A stretch of 64,000 bases of DNA, from contig NZ_JAUOPN010000011.1 of NCBI RefSeq assembly GCF_030547005.1, positions 1 to 64,000 of the forward strand, in the 5' to 3' direction. The stretch is from Maribacter sp. 1_MG-2023 (GTDB lineage: Bacteria; Bacteroidota; Bacteroidia; Flavobacteriales; Flavobacteriaceae). Made by a program: the position numbers and the translations under genes. Shown here in pieces: positions 45,075 through 54,138 of this stretch (the first letter of the stretch is position 1; every line of letters begins with the position of its first letter). Under the pieces are notes generated by a model. That model ran no database searches. It saw only the letters and a program-made list of their open reading frames with translations, and was not told the DNA's origin.

Positions 45075-46970
45075 ATGCCTAACGTACAAGTTCACTCACT
45101 TTTTACTGATTTTGACATAGACCTTTTTAAAGGAGGTAAGCATTATCGACTATATGAAAAGTTGGGTTCGCATTTGGTAGAAGTTGACGGTGTAGCGGGT
45201 ACATACTTTGCCGTTTGGGCACCGTCTGCAAAATCTGTTTCTGTAGTTGGTAATTTTAATTCTTGGGATTCAGATGACCACAAGTTGAATGTTCGTTGGG
45301 ATTCTAGCGGAATTTGGGAAGGTTTTATTCCTAAAATAAGAAAGGGCGAAGTTTATAAATACAAGATACAGTCCAATAATAATGACATCTGGACAGAAAA
45401 AGCGGATCCTTTTGCAAGGTACTGCGAACACCCACCAAATACAGCATCTATTGTTTGGAAAGCCGAGCATGATTGGAAAGATGATGCTTGGATGGGATAC
45501 AGAAAAGATAAAAACGGATTAGATAAACCATACTCCGTTTATGAAGTGCATTTAGGGTCATGGAAGAAAAATTTAGAGAATAAGTTTTTAACCTATAAAG
45601 AGTTTGCAATAGATCTTGTAAACTATGTAAAAGAAATGGGGTATACCCATGTAGAATTTATGCCGATCATGGAGTATCCTTATGATCCTTCTTGGGGGTA
45701 CCAATTAACAGGTTATTTTGCGCCAACATCAAGATTTGGTTCTCCTGAAGAATTTAAGTTTTTAGTAGACGCTTTCCATCAAAACGATATAGGAGTAATT
45801 TTAGACTGGGTACCTTCTCATTTTCCAGAAGATGCACATGGTCTTGGTTTCTTTGATGGTTCTAATTTATATGAACATCCAGATAGAAGAAAGGGCTACC
45901 ATACCGATTGGAAGAGTTTGATATTTAATTATGGTAGAAATGAGGTTAGAGCATTTCTGATAAGTAATGCCATATTTTGGTTAGACCAATTTCATGTAGA
46001 TGGTCTTCGTGTAGACGCCGTTGCATCTATGTTATATTTAGATTATTCTAGAGAAGATGGTGAGTGGGAACCAAATATATATGGTAGTAATGAGAATTTA
46101 GAAGCCATATCTTTTATTCGAGAACTGAATGAAGCGGTATATTCTAGTTTCGATGGTGTACAGACTATTGCCGAAGAATCTACAGCGTTTTCAGGGGTTT
46201 CAAAACCAGTTGAACATGGTGGCTTAGGTTTTGGTATGAAATGGATGATGGGCTGGATGCACGATACATTACAGTTTTTTCAAAAAGAACCAATTTATAG
46301 AAAGCACCACCAGAATGATCTAACATTTAGTATGACCTATGCTTTTACCGAGAATTTTATGTTGCCTTTTTCGCATGATGAGGTAGTGTATGGCAAGCAG
46401 TCATTAGTATATAGAATGCCAGGTGATGAATGGCAACGGTTTGCAAATTTAAGATTGTTGTTCGGGTATATGTTTACCCACCCAGGTACCAAATTAATGT
46501 TTATGGGTGGCGAATTTGGTCAAACGGCAGAGTGGAATTTTGAGCAAAGTTTAGATTGGCATTTATTGCAGTATGATGGTCATAAAGGAATTCAAGACTT
46601 TGTAAAAGATTTAAATCATCTATACAAAAGCGCACCGGCATTATATGAAAAGCAATTTAGTCCAGAAGGTTTTCAATGGATAGATTATGGCGATCACGAA
46701 AATTCTGTATTGACCTATGTACGCAAAGGTCATGATGAAAAGAACGATTTAATTATAGCGTGTAATTTTACGCCAGTACCAAGAGAGAATTATAGAATCG
46801 GTAATCCTAAAAAAGGAAAATTAATAGAAGTTTTAAATAGTGATGATGCCAAATATGGTGGCGGCGGAAATTTAAATAGTAAAATAAAATCGTCTACCAA
46901 ACCGGCTCACGGACATAAAAAGTCTATAGAAATTACTATTCCGCCTTTAGGTATAGTAATACTGAAATAA
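45075..46970 (+). CDS. glgB: 1,4-alpha-glucan branching enzyme (631 aa)
   Basis: GH13 enzyme that makes alpha-1,6 branches in glycogen. The N-terminal CBM48 region spans about 25-120 (GVAGTYFAVWAPSAKSVSVVGNFNSWD). The catalytic barrel contains the nucleophile Asp314 in DGLRVDAVASMLYLDYSRE, the acid/base Glu367 in QTIAEESTAFSGVS and the transition-state Asp435 in PFSHDEVVYGKQSL. The C-terminal all-beta domain ends about residue 628. Length matches bacterial GlgB with a short N-terminus. It is followed after 79 bases by a GH31 glucosidase, which forms the only other polysaccharide gene in the block; no glgA or glgC lies nearby. Confidence 0.95.
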   Translation: MPNVQVHSLFTDFDIDLFKGGKHYRLYEKLGSHLVEVDGVAGTYFAVWAPSAKSVSVVGNFNSWDSDDHKLNVRWDSSGIWEGFIPKIRKGEVYKYKIQSNNNDIWTEKADPFARYCEHPPNTASIVWKAEHDWKDDAWMGYRKDKNGLDKPYSVYEVHLGSWKKNLENKFLTYKEFAIDLVNYVKEMGYTHVEFMPIMEYPYDPSWGYQLTGYFAPTSRFGSPEEFKFLVDAFHQNDIGVILDWVPSHFPEDAHGLGFFDGSNLYEHPDRRKGYHTDWKSLIFNYGRNEVRAFLISNAIFWLDQFHVDGLRVDAVASMLYLDYSREDGEWEPNIYGSNENLEAISFIRELNEAVYSSFDGVQTIAEESTAFSGVSKPVEHGGLGFGMKWMMGWMHDTLQFFQKEPIYRKHHQNDLTFSMTYAFTENFMLPFSHDEVVYGKQSLVYRMPGDEWQRFANLRLLFGYMFTHPGTKLMFMGGEFGQTAEWNFEQSLDWHLLQYDGHKGIQDFVKDLNHLYKSAPALYEKQFSPEGFQWIDYGDHENSVLTYVRKGHDEKNDLIIACNFTPVPRENYRIGNPKKGKLIEVLNSDDAKYGGGGNLNSKIKSSTKPAHGHKKSIEITIPPLGIVILK

Positions 46971-47049
46971 TTTGAAGTAGTTTTTGTTTTAGTCTGCTTT
47001 AAAGAATTTCTTTGAGAGTAATAATTGATATTTTTTAATTTATTAGTTC

Positions 47050-49452
47050 ATGATCACAAATACAGAGCTTGAGTATAAAGGTAATTTATACCCAAACCAT
47101 ATCGTTGAATTTTCACAAGACTCAGATAAATTATACTTCACAACAGACAACGGTGTTGTTTTACAAATAACAATATTAAGAGGTAGCATTATTCGTTTTA
47201 GGTATGCTACCAACTATAATTTCGAACCAGATTTTTCATATGCCATTGACCCAGATGCAACCATGGGTTATAGTAAGTTAGAAATTGTAGAGAATGATAC
47301 AGAATACGTTGTAGCTACTGCGCGGTTAAGTATTTTAGTAGATAAAAAGACGTTACGTACCCAAATTTCAGATTTAGAGGGAAATATCATTAGTGAAGAT
47401 GAATTAGGTTTTCATTGGGAAGAAAACTATGAATATGGTGGTAATACTGTAAAATTGAGTAAAATTACCCAGTCGGGCGAGAGTTTTTATGGCATGGGCG
47501 ATAAAGCCATGCATAGTAACCTTAAGGGTAAAAGAGTAGAAAATTGGGTAACCGATCAATTTGCTTTTGCAAAAGAGCAAGATCCGCTTTACAAGGCGAT
47601 ACCATTTTACGTTGGCTTAAATAAAGGCAAGGCATATGGTATTTATTTTGACAATAGTTTTAGAACAGGTTTCGATTTTTCGCAAGAGCGAAGAAATATA
47701 ACGAGCTTTTGGGCAGATGGTGGCGAAATGAATTATTACTTCATTTTCGGGCCAGATATGTCAAAAGTTGTGAGCTCATATTCAAGTCTTACCGGTACGC
47801 CCGAATTGCCGCCAATGTGGGCATTAGGCTTTCACCAATCGAAATGGAGCTATTACCCAGAAAGTAATGTAAAAGATATTACTAGCGAATTTAGAAGACT
47901 ACAAATACCTTGCGATGCCATCTATTTAGATATAGATTATATGGATGGCTTTAGGTGTTTTACTTGGAATAAAGAGCACTTTCCTGATCCAAAGAGAATG
48001 ATTTCAGAATTGGAAGAAGATGGCTTCAAGACTGTAGTGATGATTGATCCAGGTATAAAAGTGGATCGTGATTATTGGATATATAACGAAGCATTAGAAA
48101 ACGATTATTTCTGTAAAAGGGGAGATGGGCCGTTAATGCATGGTAAGGTGTGGCCTGGTGAATGTAATTTTCCAGATTTCACTAATCCTGCGGTTCGAGA
48201 GTGGTGGGCAGAATTGTATAAAGAATTTATGTCAGAATTGGGAGTTCATGCCGTTTGGAATGATATGAACGAACCTGCAGTTATGGAGGTACCTACAAAA
48301 ACGGCACCTTTAGATACCCGTCATAATTACGACGGACACCCATGTACACACCGAAAAGCACACAACGTTTACGGTATGCAAATGGTAAGGGCAACTTATG
48401 AAGGTGTTAAAAAGTATGTATATCCAAAACGACCATTTGTAATAACAAGAGCGGCATTTGCAGGTACACAACGATATTCTTCTACTTGGACAGGCGATAA
48501 TGTAGCTACTTGGGAGCATCTATGGATAGCCAACGTGCAGGTACAGCGTATGTGTTTAAGCGGCTATTCTTTTGTAGGTTCTGATATTGGCGGATTTGCC
48601 GAACAACCAGATGGCGAATTATTTGCCAGATGGGTGCAATTAGGTATTTTTCATCCATTTTGTAGAGTACATTCAAGTGGAGATCATGGTGATCAAGAAC
48701 CATGGTCATTTGGTTCAGAGATAACAGATATCGTTAGAAAGTTCATAAATCTACGCTATCAATTGTTACCGTATTTGTACACCATGTTCTATAAATACAC
48801 GAAAGAGAATATACCTATGATTCAGTCTTTAGTGTTCTATGATCAAGAAGATAATCAGACACATTTTAGAACTGATGAATTTATTTTTGGAGAAAAAATA
48901 TTGGTTTGCCCTATACAAGAACCCAATGCGCAAGGACGTAGAATGTATATACCTAGAGGAGATTGGTACGATTTTTGGACTAACGAACATGTTGTCGGAG
49001 GTAAAGAAAAATGGGTAGCGGCAGAAATCGATATGCTTCCGATTTTTGTAAAAGCCGGAGCTATAATTCCGAAATATCCTATTCAACAATACGTAGGGGA
49101 AAAGAAGATAGAAGAATTAGTTTTAGAAGTTTATTACAAAGAAGGTACAGAAGCATCTGAGGTATATGAAGATTCAGACGATGGGTATGATTATAAGAAA
49201 GGGCGGTATTCGTTGAGTAATTATAAGTTAACAGGTAAAGAAAATTCATTGACTATTCAGTTATTTAAAGATGGAACTTTCGATACCGAATATGAAATGA
49301 TAAAGCTTAATTTTCATGGACTTCCTTTTGAGGTTGATAGCGTTATGATAGACAATGAAAAAATAGCATTAGATAGTATAGCGGTTAACGAAAACAGTGA
49401 TTTGCGAATAGACAAAAACTTTACGCTATTGCATTTATCAGGAAAACAATAA
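47050..49452 (+). CDS. Glycoside hydrolase family 31 alpha-glucosidase (800 aa)
   Basis: Exo-acting alpha-glucosidase of family 31 without a signal peptide, so probably cytoplasmic. N-terminal galactose-mutarotase-like domain to about 250, with FYGMGDKAMHSNLKGK (about 155-170). The catalytic barrel begins near PPMWALGFHQSKWSYYPES. The nucleophile Asp405 is in GVHAVWNDMNEP and the acid/base Asp483 in STWTGDNVATWEHL, both in canonical GH31 positions. A beta-sandwich domain closes the protein. It follows glgB by 79 bases and may act on glycogen-derived oligosaccharides. The -33 element of the following gene's promoter lies in its final codons. Confidence 0.92.
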   Translation: MITNTELEYKGNLYPNHIVEFSQDSDKLYFTTDNGVVLQITILRGSIIRFRYATNYNFEPDFSYAIDPDATMGYSKLEIVENDTEYVVATARLSILVDKKTLRTQISDLEGNIISEDELGFHWEENYEYGGNTVKLSKITQSGESFYGMGDKAMHSNLKGKRVENWVTDQFAFAKEQDPLYKAIPFYVGLNKGKAYGIYFDNSFRTGFDFSQERRNITSFWADGGEMNYYFIFGPDMSKVVSSYSSLTGTPELPPMWALGFHQSKWSYYPESNVKDITSEFRRLQIPCDAIYLDIDYMDGFRCFTWNKEHFPDPKRMISELEEDGFKTVVMIDPGIKVDRDYWIYNEALENDYFCKRGDGPLMHGKVWPGECNFPDFTNPAVREWWAELYKEFMSELGVHAVWNDMNEPAVMEVPTKTAPLDTRHNYDGHPCTHRKAHNVYGMQMVRATYEGVKKYVYPKRPFVITRAAFAGTQRYSSTWTGDNVATWEHLWIANVQVQRMCLSGYSFVGSDIGGFAEQPDGELFARWVQLGIFHPFCRVHSSGDHGDQEPWSFGSEITDIVRKFINLRYQLLPYLYTMFYKYTKENIPMIQSLVFYDQEDNQTHFRTDEFIFGEKILVCPIQEPNAQGRRMYIPRGDWYDFWTNEHVVGGKEKWVAAEIDMLPIFVKAGAIIPKYPIQQYVGEKKIEELVLEVYYKEGTEASEVYEDSDDGYDYKKGRYSLSNYKLTGKENSLTIQLFKDGTFDTEYEMIKLNFHGLPFEVDSVMIDNEKIALDSIAVNENSDLRIDKNFTLLHLSGKQ

Positions 49453-49457
49453 CTTTG
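49429..49457 (+). promoter_or_regulatory. Bacteroidota-type promoter for the M48 metallopeptidase gene
   Basis: TTG at 49429-49431, an 18-base spacer, then TAACTTTG at 49450-49457, a full match to TAnnTTTG. Transcription would begin at about 49462, about 27 bases before the ATG at 49489. The -33 element lies inside the end of the GH31 gene. Confidence 0.65.
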
Positions 49458-49488
49458 TAGCTTATTACCATTAACTAAAATTAAAAAT

Positions 49489-50298
49489 ATGAAAAAATTA
49501 GTATTAATAGTATTTGTATTTATAGGCGTTTCAGCTTGTAAAGTAAACCCGTTTACGGGTCAGAAAACTTTGAATTTTTATCCGAATAGTCAGGTGTTCC
49601 CTTCTGCCTTTGCGCAATACGACACTTTTTTAACTGAGAATAATGTTGTCACTGGTACAGCAGATTCTCAAATGATTACTAGAGTGGGTCAACGTATTTC
49701 TTCTGCTGCAGAACGCTGGTTAACTGCAAACGGACACCCAGGTTACTTAGCAGACTATAAGTGGGAATATAACTTGGTAAAAGATGAAACTGTAAACGCT
49801 TGGTGTATGCCGGGTGGTAAAATTGTATTTTATACAGGTATTTTACCAATTACTCAGACAGAAACTGGTGTTGCAGTGGTAATGGGTCATGAGGTAGCTC
49901 ATGCTCTTGCTGATCACGGTGCACAACGTATGAGTGCAGGTACGTTACAACAAGTAGGTGCTGTTGCGGGTAATGTTGCAATTAAAAATCAACAAACATT
50001 AGGTTTGTTCAATCAGGCTTATGGTGTAGGTACGCAGTATTTAGGTATGTTGCCATTTAGTAGAGGTCATGAGACAGAAGCCGATAGAATAGGTTTACAG
50101 ATTATGGCTATTGCAGGTTACGATCCTTACGAGGCTGCCGAATTATGGAAACGTATGAAGGCAAACAGTGGAGGAGAAGCGCCACCAGAATTCATGAGTA
50201 CACACCCTTCTAATGACACAAGAATAAATAACCTAACAGTTTGGGCACCAGATGCCGCGGCAGAAGCAGCTAAATTTGGAGTAACTAAATTTAACTAA
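49489..50298 (+). CDS. M48-family metallopeptidase, lipoprotein (269 aa)
   Basis: Envelope zinc protease similar to LoiP/YcaL or the protease domain of BepA. Signal VLIVFVFIGVSAC contains a lipobox (Cys17), and the mature end begins KVNPFTGQKTLNFYP. The zinc-binding and catalytic motif is VVMGHEVAHALADHGAQRM (HExxH, about 138-142) and the third ligand lies in HETEADRIGLQIMAIAGYDP (about 197-215). There are no TPR repeats after the protease domain, unlike BepA. It is preceded by its own promoter and followed by a strong terminator. Confidence 0.92.
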   Translation: MKKLVLIVFVFIGVSACKVNPFTGQKTLNFYPNSQVFPSAFAQYDTFLTENNVVTGTADSQMITRVGQRISSAAERWLTANGHPGYLADYKWEYNLVKDETVNAWCMPGGKIVFYTGILPITQTETGVAVVMGHEVAHALADHGAQRMSAGTLQQVGAVAGNVAIKNQQTLGLFNQAYGVGTQYLGMLPFSRGHETEADRIGLQIMAIAGYDPYEAAELWKRMKANSGGEAPPEFMSTHPSNDTRINNLTVWAPDAAAEAAKFGVTKFN

Positions 50299-50322
50299 AA
50301 CCTTTAAGATTATTGTATATTG

Positions 50323-50350
50323 AAGCCGTTCAGAAATGAACGGCTTTTTA
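50323..50350 (+). terminator. Intrinsic terminator after the M48 metallopeptidase gene
   Basis: Stem AAGCCGTTCA (50323-50332), tetraloop GAAA, then TGAACGGCTT (50337-50346) and a T-rich tract TTTATTTTT. The hairpin covers the first in-frame ATG (50336) of the next gene, which argues that translation starts later. Confidence 0.92.
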
Positions 50351-50359
50351 TTTTTATAT

Positions 50360-51700
50360 ATGGGGAAGACACTAGTTGCAAAAGGAAGTAAAAAATTATT
50401 GAACGCATGGGCCTTTTATGATTGGGCAAATTCAGTGTATACACTAACTATAGCCTCTTCTATTTTTCCTATCTATTATTCTTCACTTTTTACATCTAAA
50501 GATGAGTTAGTTTCGGCATTCGGTTTCGATATGAAACAAACCGTGCTCATTTCAATAGTTACTGCTTTTACCTTTCTTGTTGTTGCATTTTTGTCACCCG
50601 TATTATCGGGCATCGCAGATTATGTTGGTAATAAGAAAATGTTCATGAAGTTTTTCTGCTACACAGGTAGTATAGGCTGTATGGGTTTATATTGGTTCGA
50701 TTTAGAACAAATTCATATAAGTCTTCTGTTCTATTTTATGGGATTAATAGGATATTGGGGAAGTCTGGTTTTTTATAATTCTTATTTACCTGATATTGCT
50801 TTTGAAGATCAGCAAGATAGTATTAGCGCAAAAGGATTTTCTTTAGGGTATTTTGGTAGTGTTCTTTTGTTGTTATTGAATTTAGCCATGGTTATGAAAC
50901 CAGAATGGTTCGGATTTGATATTGGTGAAACAGAAGATACCCTAAACGCAGCTAAAGTAGAAGCGATGAGAATATCTTTTATAACGGTTGGGGTATGGTG
51001 GTTGCTTTTTAGTCAATATACATTTTGGGTACTACCAAAAGGGGTAGGTAAAGGTCACAAAATTACTCGCGACGTTCTCTTTAATGGTCTTAAAGAGTTA
51101 AAGGTGGTTTGGGGTCAATTGAAAGAAAATGAAAGACTAAAGCGCTATCTGTATGCCTTTTTTGTATTCAGTATGGCGGTGCAGACAATTATGCTAGTAG
51201 CGGTTTATTTCGGAGAAAAGGAAATTGCTTGGGTTTCGGAAAGTGAAAAAACTACAGGGTTAATTATAAGTGTATTGGTAATTCAATTGGTTGCAATAGC
51301 TGGTGCTATAATCACCTCTAAGGCATCTGATAAATATGGTAATATAAAAACCTTAATAGCTGTAAATGCTATTTGGATGTTATTATGTATTTACGCTTAT
51401 TTTATGGTAACACCGACTCAATTTTACATCGCAGCAGGATTTGTTGGTTTGGTAATGGGCGGAGTGCAATCTTTAGGAAGATCTACATATTCAAAATTTT
51501 TACCCGAAACAGAGGATACTACGTCGTATTTTAGTTTTTATGACGTTGCTGAGAAAATAGGCATTGTTATCGGTATGGCACTCTTTGCTATAATAGATCA
51601 GGTAAGTAATATGCGATATGCCATTTTGTTTTTATTTGTATTCTTTTTAGGCGGTATTGTATTGTTATTTAGGGTAGATGAATCAAAAAAGCCTCTATAA
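50360..51700 (+). CDS. MFS transporter of the UMF1/Atg22-like family (446 aa)
   Basis: Inner-membrane transporter with about twelve spans, similar to bacterial UMF1 proteins and the vacuolar effluxer Atg22. I choose ATG 50360 (MGKTLVAKGSKKLLNAWAFYDWANSVYTLT) because the earlier in-frame ATG at 50336 lies inside the terminator hairpin of the preceding gene. The N-terminal AWAFYDWANSVY motif is diagnostic of the family, and LGIADYVGNKKMFMKFFCYTGSIG and LVMGGVQSLGRSTYSKFLPETEDTTSYFSFYDVAEKIGIV belong to its conserved core. The stop codon is inside a hairpin that acts as terminator for the convergent gene. Substrate is unknown; amino acid efflux is the guess for Atg22. Confidence 0.9.
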   Translation: MGKTLVAKGSKKLLNAWAFYDWANSVYTLTIASSIFPIYYSSLFTSKDELVSAFGFDMKQTVLISIVTAFTFLVVAFLSPVLSGIADYVGNKKMFMKFFCYTGSIGCMGLYWFDLEQIHISLLFYFMGLIGYWGSLVFYNSYLPDIAFEDQQDSISAKGFSLGYFGSVLLLLLNLAMVMKPEWFGFDIGETEDTLNAAKVEAMRISFITVGVWWLLFSQYTFWVLPKGVGKGHKITRDVLFNGLKELKVVWGQLKENERLKRYLYAFFVFSMAVQTIMLVAVYFGEKEIAWVSESEKTTGLIISVLVIQLVAIAGAIITSKASDKYGNIKTLIAVNAIWMLLCIYAYFMVTPTQFYIAAGFVGLVMGGVQSLGRSTYSKFLPETEDTTSYFSFYDVAEKIGIVIGMALFAIIDQVSNMRYAILFLFVFFLGGIVLLFRVDESKKPL

Positions 51701-51709
51701 AAGAGGCTT
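51689..51709 (-). terminator. Intrinsic terminator for the head GIN-domain gene
   Basis: Stem AAGCCTCT (51689-51696), loop ATAAA, arm AGAGGCTT (51702-51709). Read on the minus strand it is followed by TTTTTT, so it fits the convergent gene ending at 51746. It overlaps the stop codon of the MFS gene (51698-51700), so part of the hairpin lies within its coding sequence. Confidence 0.8.
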
Positions 51710-51745
51710 CGTTGAATTGATTGTTCGCTATTTTGATTTTATATG

Positions 51746-52480
51746 TTATCCTTTAGATATGTCTCCAGAACCTGAAGTTTTAGTATTCACCTTTTCTGGG
51801 TTTCCTCTGTATGAGATATCACCTGATCCAGATACGCGTGCTTTAATTGATTTGTTTGCTGTTACCTGAATATCTGCAGAACCAGAAACAGTGGCTTCAA
51901 CATTATCAGCTTCAAGGTCATACGCTTCTATATCGCCGCTGCCAGAAATAGTTGCTTCAAAATCAGTGGTACTTCCGCTTAAAGTAATATCACCAGAACC
52001 AGACATTGTAGCAGAAATAGAGCTTGTTTCAATGTCTAAGGTAATATCACCAGATCCTGACATTGCTGTACTGAATTTTTCCGCTTTAATTTTTGTCTTT
52101 CCAACGATATCTCCAGATCCAGACATAGCCACAGAACTTATAGATTCTACAGGTACCGTAATGTGAATTCCAGATTTCCAATTACTAGATTTGAGATTGA
52201 CACCTTTCTCTGTTTTAATGATCAATTTGCCATCTTTAACTTCTGTAATGATATATTCTAATAGGTTCTCTTCGCCTTCAAGAGTAATCTCACCTTCGCT
52301 GCCAGCAACTAAATCGATATCGAACCAGCCAGAAACAGCTACTCCGTCATAATCTTCGGTGGTTCTTTCAATAGAAACATTATTTCCATTTCCTTTTATG
52401 GTCTTTCCCCATTGAGCAGAACAGGATATAGATAATAGGCCCACAAATACTAATACACTTAATTTTCTCATGATTTTCAT
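51746..52480 (-). CDS. Head GIN domain-containing secreted protein (DUF2807, 244 aa)
   Basis: Exported beta-helix protein. ATG 52480 begins MKIMRKLSVLVFVGLLSISC, a lipoprotein-like signal; the upstream ATG at 52537 would read through the previous gene and adds unlikely residues. The mature region matches DUF2807 (putative auto-transporter adhesin, head GIN): VSIERTTEDYDGVAVSGWFDIDLVAGSEGEITLEGEENLLEYIITEV, then a long run of VSGSGDI-type repeats about 14 to 20 residues apart (SGSGDIVGKTKI, SGSGDITLDIET, SGSGDITLSGST), the turns of a right-handed beta-solenoid. It closes the ECF sigma operon and is preceded by a 22-base gap containing four TTGA repeats. Confidence 0.85.
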   Translation of the reverse strand: MKIMRKLSVLVFVGLLSISCSAQWGKTIKGNGNNVSIERTTEDYDGVAVSGWFDIDLVAGSEGEITLEGEENLLEYIITEVKDGKLIIKTEKGVNLKSSNWKSGIHITVPVESISSVAMSGSGDIVGKTKIKAEKFSTAMSGSGDITLDIETSSISATMSGSGDITLSGSTTDFEATISGSGDIEAYDLEADNVEATVSGSADIQVTANKSIKARVSGSGDISYRGNPEKVNTKTSGSGDISKG

Positions 52481-52486
52481 ATTTAA

Positions 52487-52502
52487 TTGATTGATTGATT
52501 GA
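52487..52502. repeat. Tetranucleotide repeat TTGA x4 in an intergenic gap
   Basis: Sixteen of the 22 bases between the start of the head GIN gene (52480) and the stop of the upstream gene (52503) are four perfect TTGA copies. Copy change would alter spacing between the two reading frames or the leader before the start codon. Confidence 0.85.
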
Positions 52503-53597
52503 TTATTTTTTGGTAAAACTGATTCCGCCATAGTCACTTGATAGTGTCATTTTATTTCCACTTCCTTTAGAGCCATAAAAGCCTTCATAGTGTTTATCAG
52601 AAGATTTTTCTGTGCTGATATTAATAGTAAAGTCGTCTTTTCCACTAACTCCAGAATAACTAGTCGAAATATCGAAATCGAAATGATAGTCGCTATGGTA
52701 TCCAATTTTGATTCCCGTATAATCTGTTCTAATATTTACATTACCGGCATCAGCTGCAAGTTCATTTATACGTATTGATCCATAGTCAGCGACAATAGAA
52801 ACATCACCATGTACGGTGCCTAATTTTACAGTAATATAATCGCCATTACCATCAATGCTTTTTAGTTCGTCGATATCCATATTGCCATAGTCGCTTGTAT
52901 ATTCAAGATTATCCATAGTACCAATACTTGCGTTGGTGTAGTCTGCGTTTATAGCTAGATTACCAGCTTTTTCTATGGTAAAACCTGAGTAGTCGGCTCT
53001 TATTTCTCCACTATTGATATACCCAATTGTAGATTTTGAGGTGTAGTCAAAATTTAAACGATTATTACGACCTCTTAGTTCTCCTAAATCCAATCTTCCG
53101 TAGTCACAATTGATTCTAGCATGACCATCAATTCTATCGAGGGTAATATTGCCGTAATCATTACTTAGGTCCACATTGTTTTTTACAGGAACTTTAATGG
53201 TGTAGTTGATCTGCATGTTAACATTGTTGTTGTTTCCCCAGCTCCATCCCCAGCCATTATTATTTTTATTGAATATAGTTTCTGCAGAAACACGCTCGTT
53301 ACTGGCTTCAAAATCGATAGATATTTCATCTAGTTTTTTCTGAACCTTTTCTTCGTTATTACCATTGGTTTTAATGTGAACTTCGATAACGACCCTATTT
53401 TCGTTCCAGGAAGTAATATTTAAATTACCGTAAGAGTTGTTGATTTTCAGCAGCGCATTAGCATTAACATTAAACTCTTTTTTAATGGTTTTTTCTTTAG
53501 TATGCTTGCCATCAAAAGAAGTGTCATTTGCAGTTGTTACAGTGGTAAAGGCAAGTAAAAGTAGCCACGTGTATTTATATAGTATAGTTTTCATCAT
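52503..53597 (-). CDS. Secreted beta-solenoid-like protein of the DUF4097 type (364 aa)
   Basis: Exported protein of an ECF sigma operon. The start is ATG 53597 (MMKTILYKYTWLLLLAFTTVTTA), which overlaps the end of the upstream gene by 23 bases; an earlier in-frame ATG at 53627 lies deeper in that gene. Residues about 30-150 begin KEKTIKKEFNVNANALLKINNSYGNLNITSWNENRVVIEVHIKT, the DUF4097-type adhesin start; the rest is a repeated pattern of short strands with DYGxI/DYTN turns (NVDLSNDYGNITLD, ARINCDYGRLDL, IRADYSGFTIE, VSIVADYGSIRI), making a beta-solenoid. Its genome context beside an anti-sigma and the head GIN gene is common in flavobacteria. The function is unknown. Confidence 0.82.
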   Translation of the reverse strand: MMKTILYKYTWLLLLAFTTVTTANDTSFDGKHTKEKTIKKEFNVNANALLKINNSYGNLNITSWNENRVVIEVHIKTNGNNEEKVQKKLDEISIDFEASNERVSAETIFNKNNNGWGWSWGNNNNVNMQINYTIKVPVKNNVDLSNDYGNITLDRIDGHARINCDYGRLDLGELRGRNNRLNFDYTSKSTIGYINSGEIRADYSGFTIEKAGNLAINADYTNASIGTMDNLEYTSDYGNMDIDELKSIDGNGDYITVKLGTVHGDVSIVADYGSIRINELAADAGNVNIRTDYTGIKIGYHSDYHFDFDISTSYSGVSGKDDFTINISTEKSSDKHYEGFYGSKGSGNKMTLSSDYGGISFTKK

Positions 53598-54138
53598 TCG
53601 ATTTTTTAATTGATTTAATATTTTCAATTTGTATCATTACCTCGTTTAAAAGGTCTATTCTGGTTTGGAAATTAGTAATCATAGCACTTAATATAAGTTT
53701 GCTATTACCACCGTTTAAAAGATCCTGTTCCATTTTGGTGTAGTTCAATTGAAGCTTTTTCAATTGAGTCATGGTATCGTTAATTATTCTTTCTGTCTCT
53801 GGTGATTTTTCAGAGTTCAGTTCATTGATTTGCTGTTCGATTAAATTCGCGAAATAAAATTGAGTCTTAGAGGCTTCAGGTGAAATATCGGCAACCTGAT
53901 CTCCAATGCTACTAGTAGTATTAAGTTGAAATATTCCAACTGATAATAATATAGCAATAGAAGCGGCAACAGACAAAAAGAGCATCCAAGGACTCTTTTT
54001 CTTTGGGGCAAGTGTTGCAACACCTTTACTTTGGTTTAATTTTTCTAAAAACCGCTGTTGGTGCCCACTGGTGGGTTCCGCATAATCTATTTTGTCTTGT
54101 AGCTCATTAAAAAGCTCTTCTATGTTATCTTTCTTCAT
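53575..54138 (-). CDS. Putative anti-sigma factor, membrane protein (187 aa)
   Basis: Single-pass membrane protein with a cytoplasmic N-terminal domain (about 1-50: DNIEELFNELQDKIDYAEPTSGHQQRFLEKLNQSKG), one transmembrane helix (about 51-71: SPWMLFLSVAASIAILLSVGIFQL) and a helical exterior domain. The start codon ATG (54138) shares its A with the stop codon TAA of the sigma gene. This tight order, sigma then single-pass protein, is the usual form of an anti-sigma factor, and the N-terminal pattern NELQDKI fits sigma-binding helices, though no zinc motif is visible. The gene overlaps the following one by 23 bases. Confidence 0.75.
   Translation of the reverse strand: MKKDNIEELFNELQDKIDYAEPTSGHQQRFLEKLNQSKGVATLAPKKKSPWMLFLSVAASIAILLSVGIFQLNTTSSIGDQVADISPEASKTQFYFANLIEQQINELNSEKSPETERIINDTMTQLKKLQLNYTKMEQDLLNGGNSKLILSAMITNFQTRIDLLNEVMIQIENIKSIKKSNDENYTI

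Noticed and set aside
51746-52537. Longer form of the head GIN gene starting at 52537
   Set aside because: It would overlap the upstream gene and add a non-signal sequence before a good lipoprotein signal that begins at 52480.
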